The notes beneath the pieces are model-generated. The model was given only the letters and a program-made list of their open reading frames with translations. It was not told the DNA's origin and made no database searches. 64,000 bases of DNA from Argentina anserina (lineage: Eukaryota; Streptophyta; Magnoliopsida; Rosales; Rosaceae): the NCBI RefSeq assembly GCF_933775445.1, contig NC_065876.1:21576001-21640000 (forward strand), in the 5' to 3' direction. Each line of letters begins with the position of its first letter. The stretch's first letter is position 1. Below, piece by piece: positions 20,167 through 30,655 of the stretch. The translations under genes were made by a program, and so were the position numbers.

Positions 20167-22543
20167 TCAATTATTTGTCGCATTTGTTTCAGTGTTGTGG
20201 TTCACGTCCTCCATGGAAGTTGATGTAATGACCTCAATAGAAGGAGATTGGTGTTGTTCTTGGCTTTGGAGTCTTCCTGGCGTCGTTATTGGACTTATCT
20301 GGTTGTTCATATCCTGACTCTTACCCCATAGTACCATGTATAGTCCACTCACAATCAGCAATCCACCTAGTACACTGTCATTTTCATATGCATATATGAA
20401 CATACATTTGAATATGAAGACGATACGAGTAAGTGAAAACTAAAGTAAAAAACCAATTTTCTAAAGAGGCCGGTTTTGGGGAAAACCGATATGTGAATGT
20501 AACGAACTAACGATTACTCAAAGCATTTTGAAAGTCGTGGTGAATTGGGATGTATAGTGTTAATAAATCAAATGTTGAACTGTTATTCATGCCTTTGCTT
20601 TTTCATTTCTAGATTTTCCAGTTGTTTCGATCCTTTTCTAATGGAGGTTTCGTCACTTTGTATATATTTTCTGGATTTTGTTTTTTGATAACCTAAGAAA
20701 TCTAATGTCTTTAACATATATTACTTCACCTGAATTAGAGATTGTAGGTTGTGATCATAAGTCACCAAGGGGTTGCAATTAAATTTTAAGAAGCTGATAA
20801 TATGTTGCTACCTTACATTAGCGCGCGTAAGTCATACCTTCCAAAATTCAACTTCTCATCCAGAAGCAGAGACCCAGCAACTGCAACCATCACAAGCAAA
20901 AGAGGCTGAAAAGCTGCAACAAAAACAGGACCTCCCTTCTTAACGCACCATGCCATTAGAGTCACAGCAATTCCAGAGTTAAAAATACCCTGAGCAAATA
21001 TGAGTGCGAAAAAAGTCTCTAATAAGCTATCAATGAACTCTAATTTTGTTTGTTAGATAAACTTTCTAATTTCTAAATTCAAACAAGAAAAAGAATACAC
21101 AATCTAGAAATTTTATATTACTGAATAAGACATTGCAAGAAGTCGAATGTTCCAGCCCAACTTCCACTGCTTCCAATCCCTATCCATGCAAAGGGCAAAT
21201 ACCACCGATTGAATTGATCCCATTAGGGCCATCAGAGCTGTGCTCGAATATAGGAAGGGATATCTTTGATTAATTTTTGCCTGCACTGTTAAATTGAATA
21301 AATACATTTGTGATCTAATTATATAAGAAAAAAAACCATTGAACAATCTAGTGATCGAAATGAGTGATCGCAAAAGGAGTACATAGGATTTGATTCAATT
21401 GAAATATGAAACCTAAATGAAATAGTGCAACAATGTAATGAGCACGAGTGAACAAAACAGACCTGGATTATAAGCCAGATAGCAAAGGATGTACAACTAG
21501 CCAAAGCCATGAATGAGCCTAGCAAAAGACTTCCTGAGTCTTTGTTTCCTGGTGATGGAGCTTGAGCGGCGTCGTCTTTGTTCCCATAATGGCGTAGGAG
21601 ATTATTGTTTGTAGACCATATGTTAATATTAAAGCCTTTGTAGAAGGTGAAAACCATAGCCCCTCCAATCCCCAAAATTGTTCCCACCACTTTAGCTTTC
21701 CCGGCATTAGTTCGTAGTGCCAATTTCTCCATTCTAATATGGATGTGGGTGGTGTGTGTAACAAATAATTAGGAATATGTACATGTCAGCATAATCATAT
21801 CCAACCATTATAATGCAAATCATAAACGAGTGCCTACCTCAAAAGAGTGGAAAGGATAAAAGTAATAGCTGGGACTAGGTTAAATATGGCTACTGTATAA
21901 GTTGCCGATGTTTTGGCTAGGCTCTCAGTATAAAAATTTTGTGCTACTGTACCCCTACAATAACAGTCACCAGATTCATTAGTTATAATATATTGAAATT
22001 TTGATAAACCAAAATTGAATTATAAATATGTTGGTGTCACTGAAAAGCACACACAAGGTTTATGAAGGCAAGTTCTGTACCCAAACAACCCAGTTAGAAA
22101 AGATTGCAATAGTACAGTCCTTGTAAGTTTTGTCCAGCTTTTCCTAAAATTAAGAACAGCTATCGATAAGTATGTGAGAACCGTACGTACGCAAATAATG
22201 ATGTTAAAATCTCGATCTATATATATGAATAAACAGAAGGTTAGCTTTTAAGCTAGTAAACCAACATTGTCAATTTGAATCATTTCTGAATTAATTATCT
22301 CTAACCAAATCCCAGAGAAATGAGTATGGCAGGTAGAGAAAATAATTACCTTATTTCGAAAACGAGAGCAAAGGGAGTCATGAAGACAGCAGCAAACATC
22401 ATGCGGTAGGCAACAAGAACTCTGAAATCTATTCCGTCAACAGCGGCTAACTTGTATAATACATTCATTCCGGCAAATAGAGTCTGAACCACCACCATAA
22501 CCGTCGCAGGCTTCATCCCTTCCATTGCCTTACAATTCTGCAT
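20167..22543 (-). CDS. WAT1-related (nodulin MtN21 / UMAMIT-type) EamA-family transporter
   Basis: Seven exons on the minus strand join in one open frame of 387 residues: 22543-22350, 22143-22081, 21954-21838, 21733-21463, 21280-21122, 20989-20838, 20374-20167. All introns are GT..AG and the phases fit. The protein starts MQNCKAMEGMKPATVMVVVQ and shows the family landmarks MNVLYKLA, YRMMFAAVFMTPFAL, TSATYTVAIFNLVPAITF, GKAKVVGTILGIGGAM, YSSTALMALMGSIQSV and FVAAFQPLLLV, i.e. two EamA repeats and about ten membrane segments. Length and seven-exon layout are usual for the family, whose members export amino acids or auxin-related compounds at the plasma membrane or tonoplast; the substrate here cannot be told from sequence. 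Exon 2 ends in a divergent loop after TGLFG. No defect is visible; it is the only intact host gene in the window. Confidence 0.93.
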
Positions 22544-22837
22544 GGTGTCCTATTGATCAATCGTCTCTCGTTAAATGAGATTAGTCGCCTAACAGGTTAG
22601 TATCGATCAAAAATGTGGTTATATAATTCAACTTGGGTTGAGGGCTTCTCATCCTTTAATGAGTGTAAACTCAATCTGAGATGGCAGTTAAGTATAACAA
22701 CTTTATCATAATTCTGGTACTGTGATAATTGACTGTCTTTGCTACTACACGGTCATAACAAAATCAGAGAAATCCGAGGCATGTGTGTAGCTATGTACGA
22801 GTTGATATGTTCCTTAGAAGTAGTATTTTGTTGCAGA
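22544..22837. other. Upstream region of the transporter gene
   Basis: About 290 bp between the transporter start codon and a copia LTR. It should carry the 5' leader and proximal promoter of the minus-strand gene. No clear TATA box or other element could be assigned. The LTR so close upstream may have displaced or altered the promoter. Confidence 0.4.
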
Positions 22838-23024
22838 AGAATGTAATACGCATCAAAATATGGAGAAACAACATGTCTATTCATTGATAAAGAGGTCTTA
22901 TATGTATGCATTACATTGAGTATTCCGTTGAATAAGAGATTTATATATTTCCTTATCTAGACTAACCTATACTAATTATGACAAGATACATCGGAAGATT
23001 ACGAAGAGTAATTCTCATACAACA
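22838..23024 (-). repeat. copia 3' LTR (element 3)
   Basis: On the minus strand it starts TGTTGTATGAGAATTACTC, directly after a purine-rich tract (ACAAGGAGGAG, 23025-23035), the typical 3' LTR junction. A related sequence lies at 36004-36165 in the same orientation. The few bases beyond the tract (to 23072) are the only remains of its interior here before a gypsy element begins. Confidence 0.6.
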
Positions 23025-23072
23025 CTCCTCCTTGTATCGTGATCCTAATGTGTCATGGTGCACCTCTGTTGA

Positions 23073-23684
23073 TGTAATACCCGAGATTTTTAATCTTGAT
23101 TAACTGACACATTATGACTAACTAATCGACATTTATCAAATAACGTAATTTAATACGTCGATATTATACTATACGTCGTCATCAACATTTTTGACGTTTT
23201 AAAATATTTTTTTCTGATTTTCAAATTGTTTTCCTGTGTTTCAAAATGTTTTACTTAACTTTGTTTTTACACGACTTCACTTTGGTCGTCAGATTAACAT
23301 CACAATCATAACCCTTGGCTGAATTCCTATTATTTGATTTGGATTTTTCACTGCCAGGATTAAGAGAAAGCATATTTCTCTTCTTTCAATTTGCCCAAAT
23401 TCGAGCCCATTTATTTTATTTCTACTTTTGGGTTGTTGTTGTTTAGTCAGAACTTGGGCCGGTGACATTTCACTATCTTTCGTCTCTTTGTTTGTAAACG
23501 CTGTGATTTGTAGAATTCGCGGAAATACTTTACGTTGTTTGTTCCTCTTGTCATTGTAAAAAAAATTTGTTCATAGGTTACTTCATCTTAGTGAGTGTAC
23601 AAAACAAACTTCTTCGTTTTGTTTAGCTTACTAATCTCATTTTAATTCAAATATGCTGTTTGCATTCCTTTCCAGGATGTGACA
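23073..23684 (+). repeat. 5' LTR of degenerate gypsy element
   Basis: A 612-bp LTR beginning TGTAATACCC and ending TGTGACA; its last 170 bp are repeated at 28376-28536. The primer site follows nine bases later. Confidence 0.65.
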
Positions 23685-23693
23685 ATATAAACT

Positions 23694-23707
23694 TGGTATC
23701 AGAGCAG
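23694..23707 (+). other. Primer binding site of degenerate gypsy element
   Basis: TGGTATCAGAGCAG, complementary to the initiator tRNA-Met end, located nine bases after the LTR. Confidence 0.8.
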
Positions 23708-25718
23708 AATCTTTCCTCGGTCCTTTGTTTTCCAAATGTTTTAAAACCTCGGATACCAAAAAGAGTTTCTTCGTTAGCTTGTGTCATGTTTTCGTTTCTT
23801 ATTTTGAAGTTAGTTCCTTTCTACTTAGTAACTTCTGCGTGTTCTCTTTCCTCCTAAGTAAATTCTTTATTTACTTTGTTTCCTATCTCAATTAGGAAAC
23901 CACTTTAGGATAGCACTTAACTTGCGGAAGTGACATCTCTAACCTTTCTAGTTCAGCCTTAAATCGAGCCGATTAGCCTAGTATATGTAGGTCATGCCTG
24001 AGTCACGTTATCCAAACCATGTCGTGATCTAGTGCGCCTCATACAACCTTTAAACCAATTTTCCGCGAAATCCTTGTTTTTGGTGAGAATAAAATTCTAG
24101 TATGGTTCAGTAATCTTGTTTCTCACTTACGACAACCCAAAAATGTAATCTTGTTCATTCTTAACTCCATTGTGTGTTCTATGTCCTCTGAACATGAATC
24201 ATCGTTTTATTTCTTCCTCATGTCGCATTTGAACTCCATGTTGCATGACTTATTTTAAAATTCATCATGCATTTTTGACTTATTTAAGTTTGTTTGTTAA
24301 AAATTATTGTTGCCGCAAAGGGTAAACGTGTTAAAATATACCAAGCCTTAGTTCCCTTTTATTATTTTGGCGTGTGCATTTTCGTAGTTGTGATATTCCT
24401 TTTAAAAATCGGCTTTATCCAAAAGCTCACGCACTTTAGCCGTGCTTGTGTACAAACCTAGCTCCATATGTATTTGAATTGAGGGTAGATTTAGAAATAT
24501 TTTTAATCTCCAAATTTATTCAAAAAGGGAAAGAATAATGTTGTACTTGTGCTGGATTTGTTTTCGAGATTCCGCCAGCACTTTTCGATCATTTCTCTAT
24601 TTATTTCACTACGTATCATGCCTAAAATCATGTAGGCCATGGTATTTTATCTTTCCAAAGTTTAACGGCCAAAGCTATATCCCCCAAAAATCCTGTCTTT
24701 GAGAAACTTTTCCATTCGACTTAAAGTCGAAAGATTGAGATTCACTTTCATTTGAAATATTGGGGACAAACAAATTTTACGATGGAAAGCTTACAACACT
24801 TATGAAGATTGCAGCAGATCAATCATTGCTTCCATTGCTTCCATCATTGACATTTCAGTCCAGACACATCAAGCATGAAGGTTCAGTCTACTGCTCTATC
24901 ATCTTTCATCAGTAATCATCTCCAGTGTGATCTCCAGCTTTAGTTGTGGTGATCAATATCCGTAATTCCTGCCTTCAGTGAATGATGTTCGTAAAATTTA
25001 AGAATGCGGTATTTGGATTGTACCTAAAGACCTTGGTACAGAAAAGGGCAAAAAGGAAATCTTCACATAGACTTCATTGGTCATCTACCTCTGGACTCTG
25101 CTATCGCTACAGATGACGATCTCAAAACCTCCAGAGTCAAGTGACGTTTTACCTCAGCATCTGGAAGAAATTTAGTTCCACACAACATGAGGAGCATCTC
25201 AGAGTTTACAACTCCAAGAATTGACTACTTATGCGGAGTACATGCCTACGAAAAAGGGTATCAATTACCTACATGTTTCCATGCTGCAGAATGGTGAATG
25301 ATGGGATGGACCATTTATGAGCATCCCAAAGACGTGACAGCGAGCATTGGTTCGAGATTTTTAAGTTCTGCCTCGCTACTTTTACTGAGCTATGTGCGAG
25401 AAAATCCTCGGAATACCTCGATTTGCGTGATGATGTCACTCTACTACTCTTTACTTGTTCGAGCATTAAGATTCATGGTAGACTACACCTACGTGATGCT
25501 TACAAGACGTCCAGAAGGATCAACAAAAGCATAGCTGGATTTGGAAATTACAAGTCGCAGTTCAACCAAGTGTAGATTATTGGACAAAGCTACTCTTGCA
25601 CTTTTACGACAACAAGCTGGAGATGAAATTGAAACTTCAATGTCCCTGGAATTTTTCCTTGGATCAGGGAAAGTAATCTTCTTTATTCATATACAAAAGG
25701 AGTTTGCAACTCCAAAGT
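23708..25718 (+). other. Degenerate interior of gypsy element
   Basis: Follows the primer site. No gag, protease or polymerase motif is recognisable in any frame; the short frames at 23660-23857, 25298-25534 and 25541-25729 have no identifiable domain. It may be badly decayed gag sequence, or the element may always have been non-coding. Confidence 0.4.
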
Positions 25719-25726
25719 GTGAATAC

Positions 25727-26302
25727 TAGGGGTGGGCACGGGACGGGATGGGACGGGACGAAGCTCATCCCACGTCCCGTCCCACTCTTTTGAAGCGGGA
25801 CGGGATCGGGACGGGACGAGGGTTTTTAAGAATGCATCCCACTCGGTATCAATCCCGGTTGGGACGGGACGGGATCGGGACGGGATCGGGACGGGATCGG
25901 GACGGGACGGGACAAATCCCACCTTCATATAAAATTAAATAAAAACCTATATTTTTACTTTTTTATTAACAAAGTAACATTTAATAATGAAATTTTAACA
26001 AAAAAATGCATATTATGTTCAAAATATTATAATTTACCATTACTATTTGAGTTGATATAATTTTGGAGTTATTAAGAACATAAATTAGTTTCATTTTGAT
26101 ACAAATATATAAGAATTTTTAAGTTTTTATTAAAGGTGGGACGGGACGGGACGAAGCGGGATATAAATTATTCGTCCCACGTCCCGTCCCACTATTATGA
26201 AACGGGACGGGATCGGGACGGGACGGACGTTTTTAGACCTCCGTCCCGTCCCTATGAATTTCGGGACGGGATCGGGATTTCCGTTTTTTATGCCCACCCC
26301 TA
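25727..26302. mobile_element. hAT-type MITE with GGGAC repeat arrays
   Basis: A 576-bp element with 12-bp inverted ends (TAGGGGTGGGCA ... TGCCCACCCCTA) and a perfect 8-bp target duplication GTGAATAC (25719-25726 and 26303-26310), diagnostic of hAT. Two G/C-rich arrays (about 25738-25916 and 26136-26283) consist of GGGACGGGAC and GGGATCGGGAC units with some GTCCC runs, around an AT-rich core. It has no coding capacity. The glycine/arginine/proline-rich frames through the arrays are compositional. It lies inside the degenerate gypsy element. Confidence 0.93.
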
Positions 26303-26349
26303 GTGAATACTAGTCTCAACATCTAGACCTATTGGCTTAGTAAATTATA

Positions 26350-27299
26350 GGCATAAATGCCAATTTACACCCTAAATTTAGCTGAAATTGTCAATTTGCA
26401 CCTCGAACTTGCATTTGAGTCAATTTACCTCCTAAACTTGGTAAAAATTGCCGATTTGCACCCCATCCGTTAAATTTAACTGTTTCTATCCAATTTTGCG
26501 TCACATGTCATGCACATAAGGGGTAATGTTGTCATTTTCTATTTACTCATATTGAAATTAATAAAAGTACTTAAGAGGAACACTTGCTATAATGTTTATT
26601 TTTGCGAAACATGTTATTGATTTATATATTTATTATTTTATGTGATATTGTATGTTAAAAGATATTAGAAAAAATATAAATAAATACATTGAAAATTAAA
26701 AATAAATGTGTGTTTCGAGAGAATTATTATTCTACCATTGTGTGTGTCTTAGCCTTATTAGGTTTTTTATTAGAGATATATTCACATCTTTGTAATAGAT
26801 TAGGACTCCGAATCCTACGGGATTGTGGTTATGTAATGCCTATATATTGGCCTCATTATCAATCAATAAACGGTTACGTTATGTTCTATTACGTCGTTAT
26901 TATTCTCGTTTTGTTCATCCTCCAACAATGTGTACATATAAAAATATATTTATACACAACACACTATATTTGAATGAGTGGGTATATTGAATATATAATT
27001 CAAAGTATGGTTAAGTAGGTAGAAAAAAGATGTAAATAAATAATTTGATTAACAAAATAATCCTCATTTTAAAGAATAGTTTTATTTGTTTTTAAGAAAA
27101 ATATAAATATAAAATGACAACATTACCCCTTATGTGCATGATATGTGACGCAAAATTGGATAGAAACAGTTAAATTTAACGGATGGGGTGCAAATCGGCA
27201 ATTTTTACCAAGTTTAGGAGGTAAATTGACTCAAATGCAAGTTCAGAGTGCAAATTGACAATTTCAGCCAAATTTAGAATGCAAATCGGCATTTATGCC
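26350..27299. mobile_element. Mutator-like non-autonomous element with long inverted repeats
   Basis: A 950-bp element flanked by a perfect 9-bp duplication TAAATTATA (26341-26349 and 27300-27308), the Mutator signature. The inverted repeats start GGCATAAATGCC and extend about 189 bp or more (26350-26538 and 27111-27299) with few differences. The interior is AT-rich with no transposase; the 94-residue frame at 26689-26973 is not recognisable. Confidence 0.92.
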
Positions 27300-27308
27300 T
27301 AAATTATA

Positions 27309-28375
27309 TGATTTGTTTAAGCTTTTATTTTACCTTGTGGTTTACTCTCACCCTTTGAGAGTTGTATTCGAGAATATCATTTATTTCAAACTTTGTCTTC
27401 ATTCGGAAGACAGAAATGAAACTTTGTGAAATCATTTCCTATCTTATCATTAAAGCCTATTCGTTTCAAGTTGTTATCATTTTTAACCCTCAAATTGTTC
27501 AAAGAACATTATTTCCTTGTTCTCAATATATGAACATCAATTCTGCTTGTTAACAGAAACTTTGTCTTTCACAAGTTTTCGTTGGCATAAAACATTTCTC
27601 GAGATACGCCTTTAAGTTTTCAATATTTTCATTCTTTTGATAAATCCGTAAAACTTCATGTTTACTCGCGGAACTCAAGTAGTTGTTGATCTTCGATACG
27701 TGTCTTTCACGCTAATCGATCTATTATCAAACCTGGGATTCTCATTTGCTTTTGATTCAACTTCATGTGTCACGAAGATTTTTCTGTCATTTTTCTTATG
27801 CTAGCAACTTACTTGCGGCATAATATCGATTATCGTGACACCTAGAATTATTTGAATTCTCAAATTAACTTTATATTAATTTTTGAACCACAAGAAGTCC
27901 TCCTACAAATTCTTTTCTTGTTGCGATAACCGATAAGGAAAGGATAAAGTAGTTATCACTACTTACAGACTTTTAAAATCCATTTTTTTCGATGGACTAC
28001 TAATAGTCGGAATTAGACTTGTTTCCACATCCGACAATCATCCTATTCATTAGCAACACGGTCACCACTTCATTACCTTTCGGTTATTGGAGTCAACGAC
28101 TAAACTTGGAGCTAAGTCTAGTACATTGGCAAGACGATCTTAGTTTGCGAATTTTCGTCAGAATTGATATCACAACTTCTGGACTTTACAAAGACGTAAT
28201 GGTGGAAGTACCATTGATCAATAAGTGATAGGCATGTCTGCCTATAGCAATTCTTCAGTTATGACGTTGGCATATGGCTTATCAAAGACATATGAGTACA
28301 AGCTACTCGAGACATTACGGTTTGACGAGACCCTAAAAAGGTTGACCAAGTTGACCATATACCTAACCCTTGGAA
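27309..28375. other. Unassigned interior of gypsy element
   Basis: AT-rich sequence between the Mutator-like element and the 3' LTR remnant. No domain, terminal repeat or repeat copy is recognised. TGACACCTAGAATTATTTG near 27837 could be the eroded start of the right LTR, but this is only a resemblance. Confidence 0.3.
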
Positions 28376-28536
28376 TTTCGTGGGCGAAATTGTTCCTCTT
28401 GTCATTGTAAAAAATATTTGTTCATATGTTTATTTCATCGTAGTGAGTGTACAAAAAGAGCTTCTTCGTTTTGTTTCACTTGCTAATCTCATTTTAATTA
28501 AAATATATTGTTTGCATTCCTTTTTGGGATGTGGCA
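28376..28536 (+). repeat. 3' LTR remnant of degenerate gypsy element
   Basis: About 160 bp clearly similar to 23515-23684 (shared TTCCTCTTGTCATTGTAAAA, then GAGTGTACAAAA and TTTGCATTCCTTT), ending in GGATGTGGCA followed by GTTGC. Confidence 0.65.
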
Positions 28537-28615
28537 GTTGCCTTGGTAATAACTTTGTCATGTAAAAAATAATTCTTGGGTAAAATAAAAAGCTCGGTCG
28601 AAGGGGAAAAAAGTA

Positions 28616-30655
28616 CAACGCACCAACTACAATTGAAGATAACATGTGGTAGAGACTCCCCTTAAAGTCTGCAAAACAACTCCCTTTTATCGGTAACTCA
28701 ATCTCGGAGTTTAGATAGATAGCGTATACGAGAGCTCTTCACATTCTTCAAAAGTAGCATTGGGTCAATGATTTTAATATCAAATCTTCCAAACATTCTT
28801 AAATCAAATATGTACACTTATCCGTACATGGATCAAAAGAAAAAAAATTGCATGACAACTCAAAACAAGAATTTGCAATGAAAAACAGATTCAAACATGG
28901 TATAACCTTCACTGACTTAAATAATCATAACTTATTCGGTACAATATGGGTGGATGAACTGTAAAACGTTTTGGAAAGTAGACACCTATAGCATTCCAGT
29001 GATATGTAGTTCACAATCTAGTTCATTCTGAGTTGATCACAAAGCTTTGTCAAAGTTAACTCAGCTTCAGGTTCCGGATACATCTGTCCTATGTTACTAA
29101 AACAGTTATAACTCAGTATAATATATATGGTTAAATGGTTGGTGTCCCTAGAAAGTAGACATATAGAACTTTCCAATGGTACCAAATTCATCGTTTTCCA
29201 ACAAGTGAGTTGCCCTATAGGTCCCTTGGAAATTAACCTACGAATCTGCGCAGATTCTGACATCACTTCATTAAAGTGTCTTTGTGTTGGGATATAAGGT
29301 TTGATGTCATAATGTGTTCTGATAAAGCATTAACATATGTGTGGGCGCACTGAGCCATCATCTTAGTCTTATGAGTTTAAATTGAATGAGATGATGAGTC
29401 AAGTATATTACAACAAGTACATGCATACACATATCGTACTTAAATGGAGAGTTTCATCTCCTAAGACTTATCATCGCTTAAACGGCGGAAACACGTCTTC
29501 TCTTGACTTCAAATTATTCATGGAATACTTGTAGGCATTAGTTTAATGTCCTTACTTCCTTTAGCCAACTGATGAATAACATCATAAAAAACGGTCATCA
29601 CTTTCGACACCTAGTATTCTAAAGATCATTTCATTCAACGCACCAACTACAATTGAAGATAACATGTGGTAGAGACTCCCCTTAAAGTCTGCAAAACAAC
29701 TCCCCTTTATCGGTAACTCAATCTCGGAGTTTAGATAGATAGCGTATATGAGAGCTCTTCACATTCTTCAAAAGTAGCATTGGGTCAATGATTTGAATAT
29801 CAAATCTTCCTAAACATTCTTACATCAAATATGTACACTTATCCGTACATGGATCAAAAGAAAAAAAATTGCATGACAACTCAAAACAAGAATTTGCAAT
29901 GAAAAACAGATTCAAACATGGTATAACCTTCACTGACTTAAATAATCATAACTTATTCGGTACAATATGGGTGGATGAACTGTAAAACGTTTTGGAAAGT
30001 AGACACCTATAGCATTCCAGTGATATGTAGTTCACAATCTAGTTCATTCTGAGTTGATCACAAAGCTTTGTCAAAGTTAACTCAGCTTCAGGTTCCGGAT
30101 ACATCTGTCCTATGTTACTAAAACAGTTATAACTCAGTATAATATATATGGTTAAATGGTTGGTGTCCCTAGAAAGTAGACATATAGAACTTTCCAATGG
30201 TACCAAATTCATCGTTTTCCAACAAGTGAGTTGCCCTATAGGTCCCTTGGAAATTAACCTACGAATCTGCGCAGATTCTGACATCACTTCATTAAAGTGT
30301 CTTTGTGTTGGGATATAAGGTTTGATGTCATAATGTGTTCTGATAAAGCATTAACATATGTGTGGGCGCACTGAGCCATCATCTTAGTCTTATGAGTTTA
30401 AATTGAATGAGATGATGAGTCAAGTATATTACAACAAGTACATGCATACACATATCGTACTTAAATGGAGAGTTTCATCTCCTAAGACTTATCATCGCTT
30501 AAACGGCGGAAACACGTCTTCTCCTGACTTCAAATTATTCATGGAATACTTGTAGGCATTAGTTTAATGTCCTTACTTCCTTTAGCCAACTGATGAATAA
30601 CATCATAAAAACGGTCATCACTTTCGAAACCTAGTATTCTAAAGATCATTTCATT
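28616..30655. repeat. 1.02-kb tandem duplication
   Basis: Two adjacent copies, 28616-29635 and 29636-30655, each starting CAACGCACCAACTACAATTG and ending GATCATTTCATT. They differ by only a few substitutions and single-base indels, so the duplication is recent. The identical 82-residue minus-strand frames at 29018-29266 and 30039-30287 are copies of one another and resemble no known protein. The last part of each unit (from about 29437 and 30457) belongs to the dispersed repeat described next, so the duplication arose within that repeat or at its edge. Confidence 0.95.

Larger units (their letters stand above)
23073..28536 (+). mobile_element. Old Ty3/gypsy-type LTR element, degenerate
   Basis: The left LTR starts TGTAATACCCGAG and ends GGATGTGACA (23684). 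A TGGTATCAGAGCAG primer site follows at 23694-23707. The sequence 23515-23684 recurs at about 28376-28536, ending GGATGTGGCA. Five-base flanks GTTGA (23068-23072) and GTTGC (28537-28541) are a target duplication with one mismatch. The upstream halves of the two LTRs do not align by eye, so the right LTR is either very diverged or truncated. No gag or pol motif survives in the interior, which also hosts two later DNA transposons. Confidence 0.65.

Noticed and set aside
25683..25942. Repetitive DGTGRD / RPVPTR frames resembling a repeat protein
   Set aside because: Direct products of GGGACGGGATC arrays in a MITE, open on both strands.
29018..30287. Two identical 82-residue frames suggesting a duplicated gene
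   Set aside because: They are copies created by a recent tandem duplication of non-coding repeat; no homology and no conserved substitutions.
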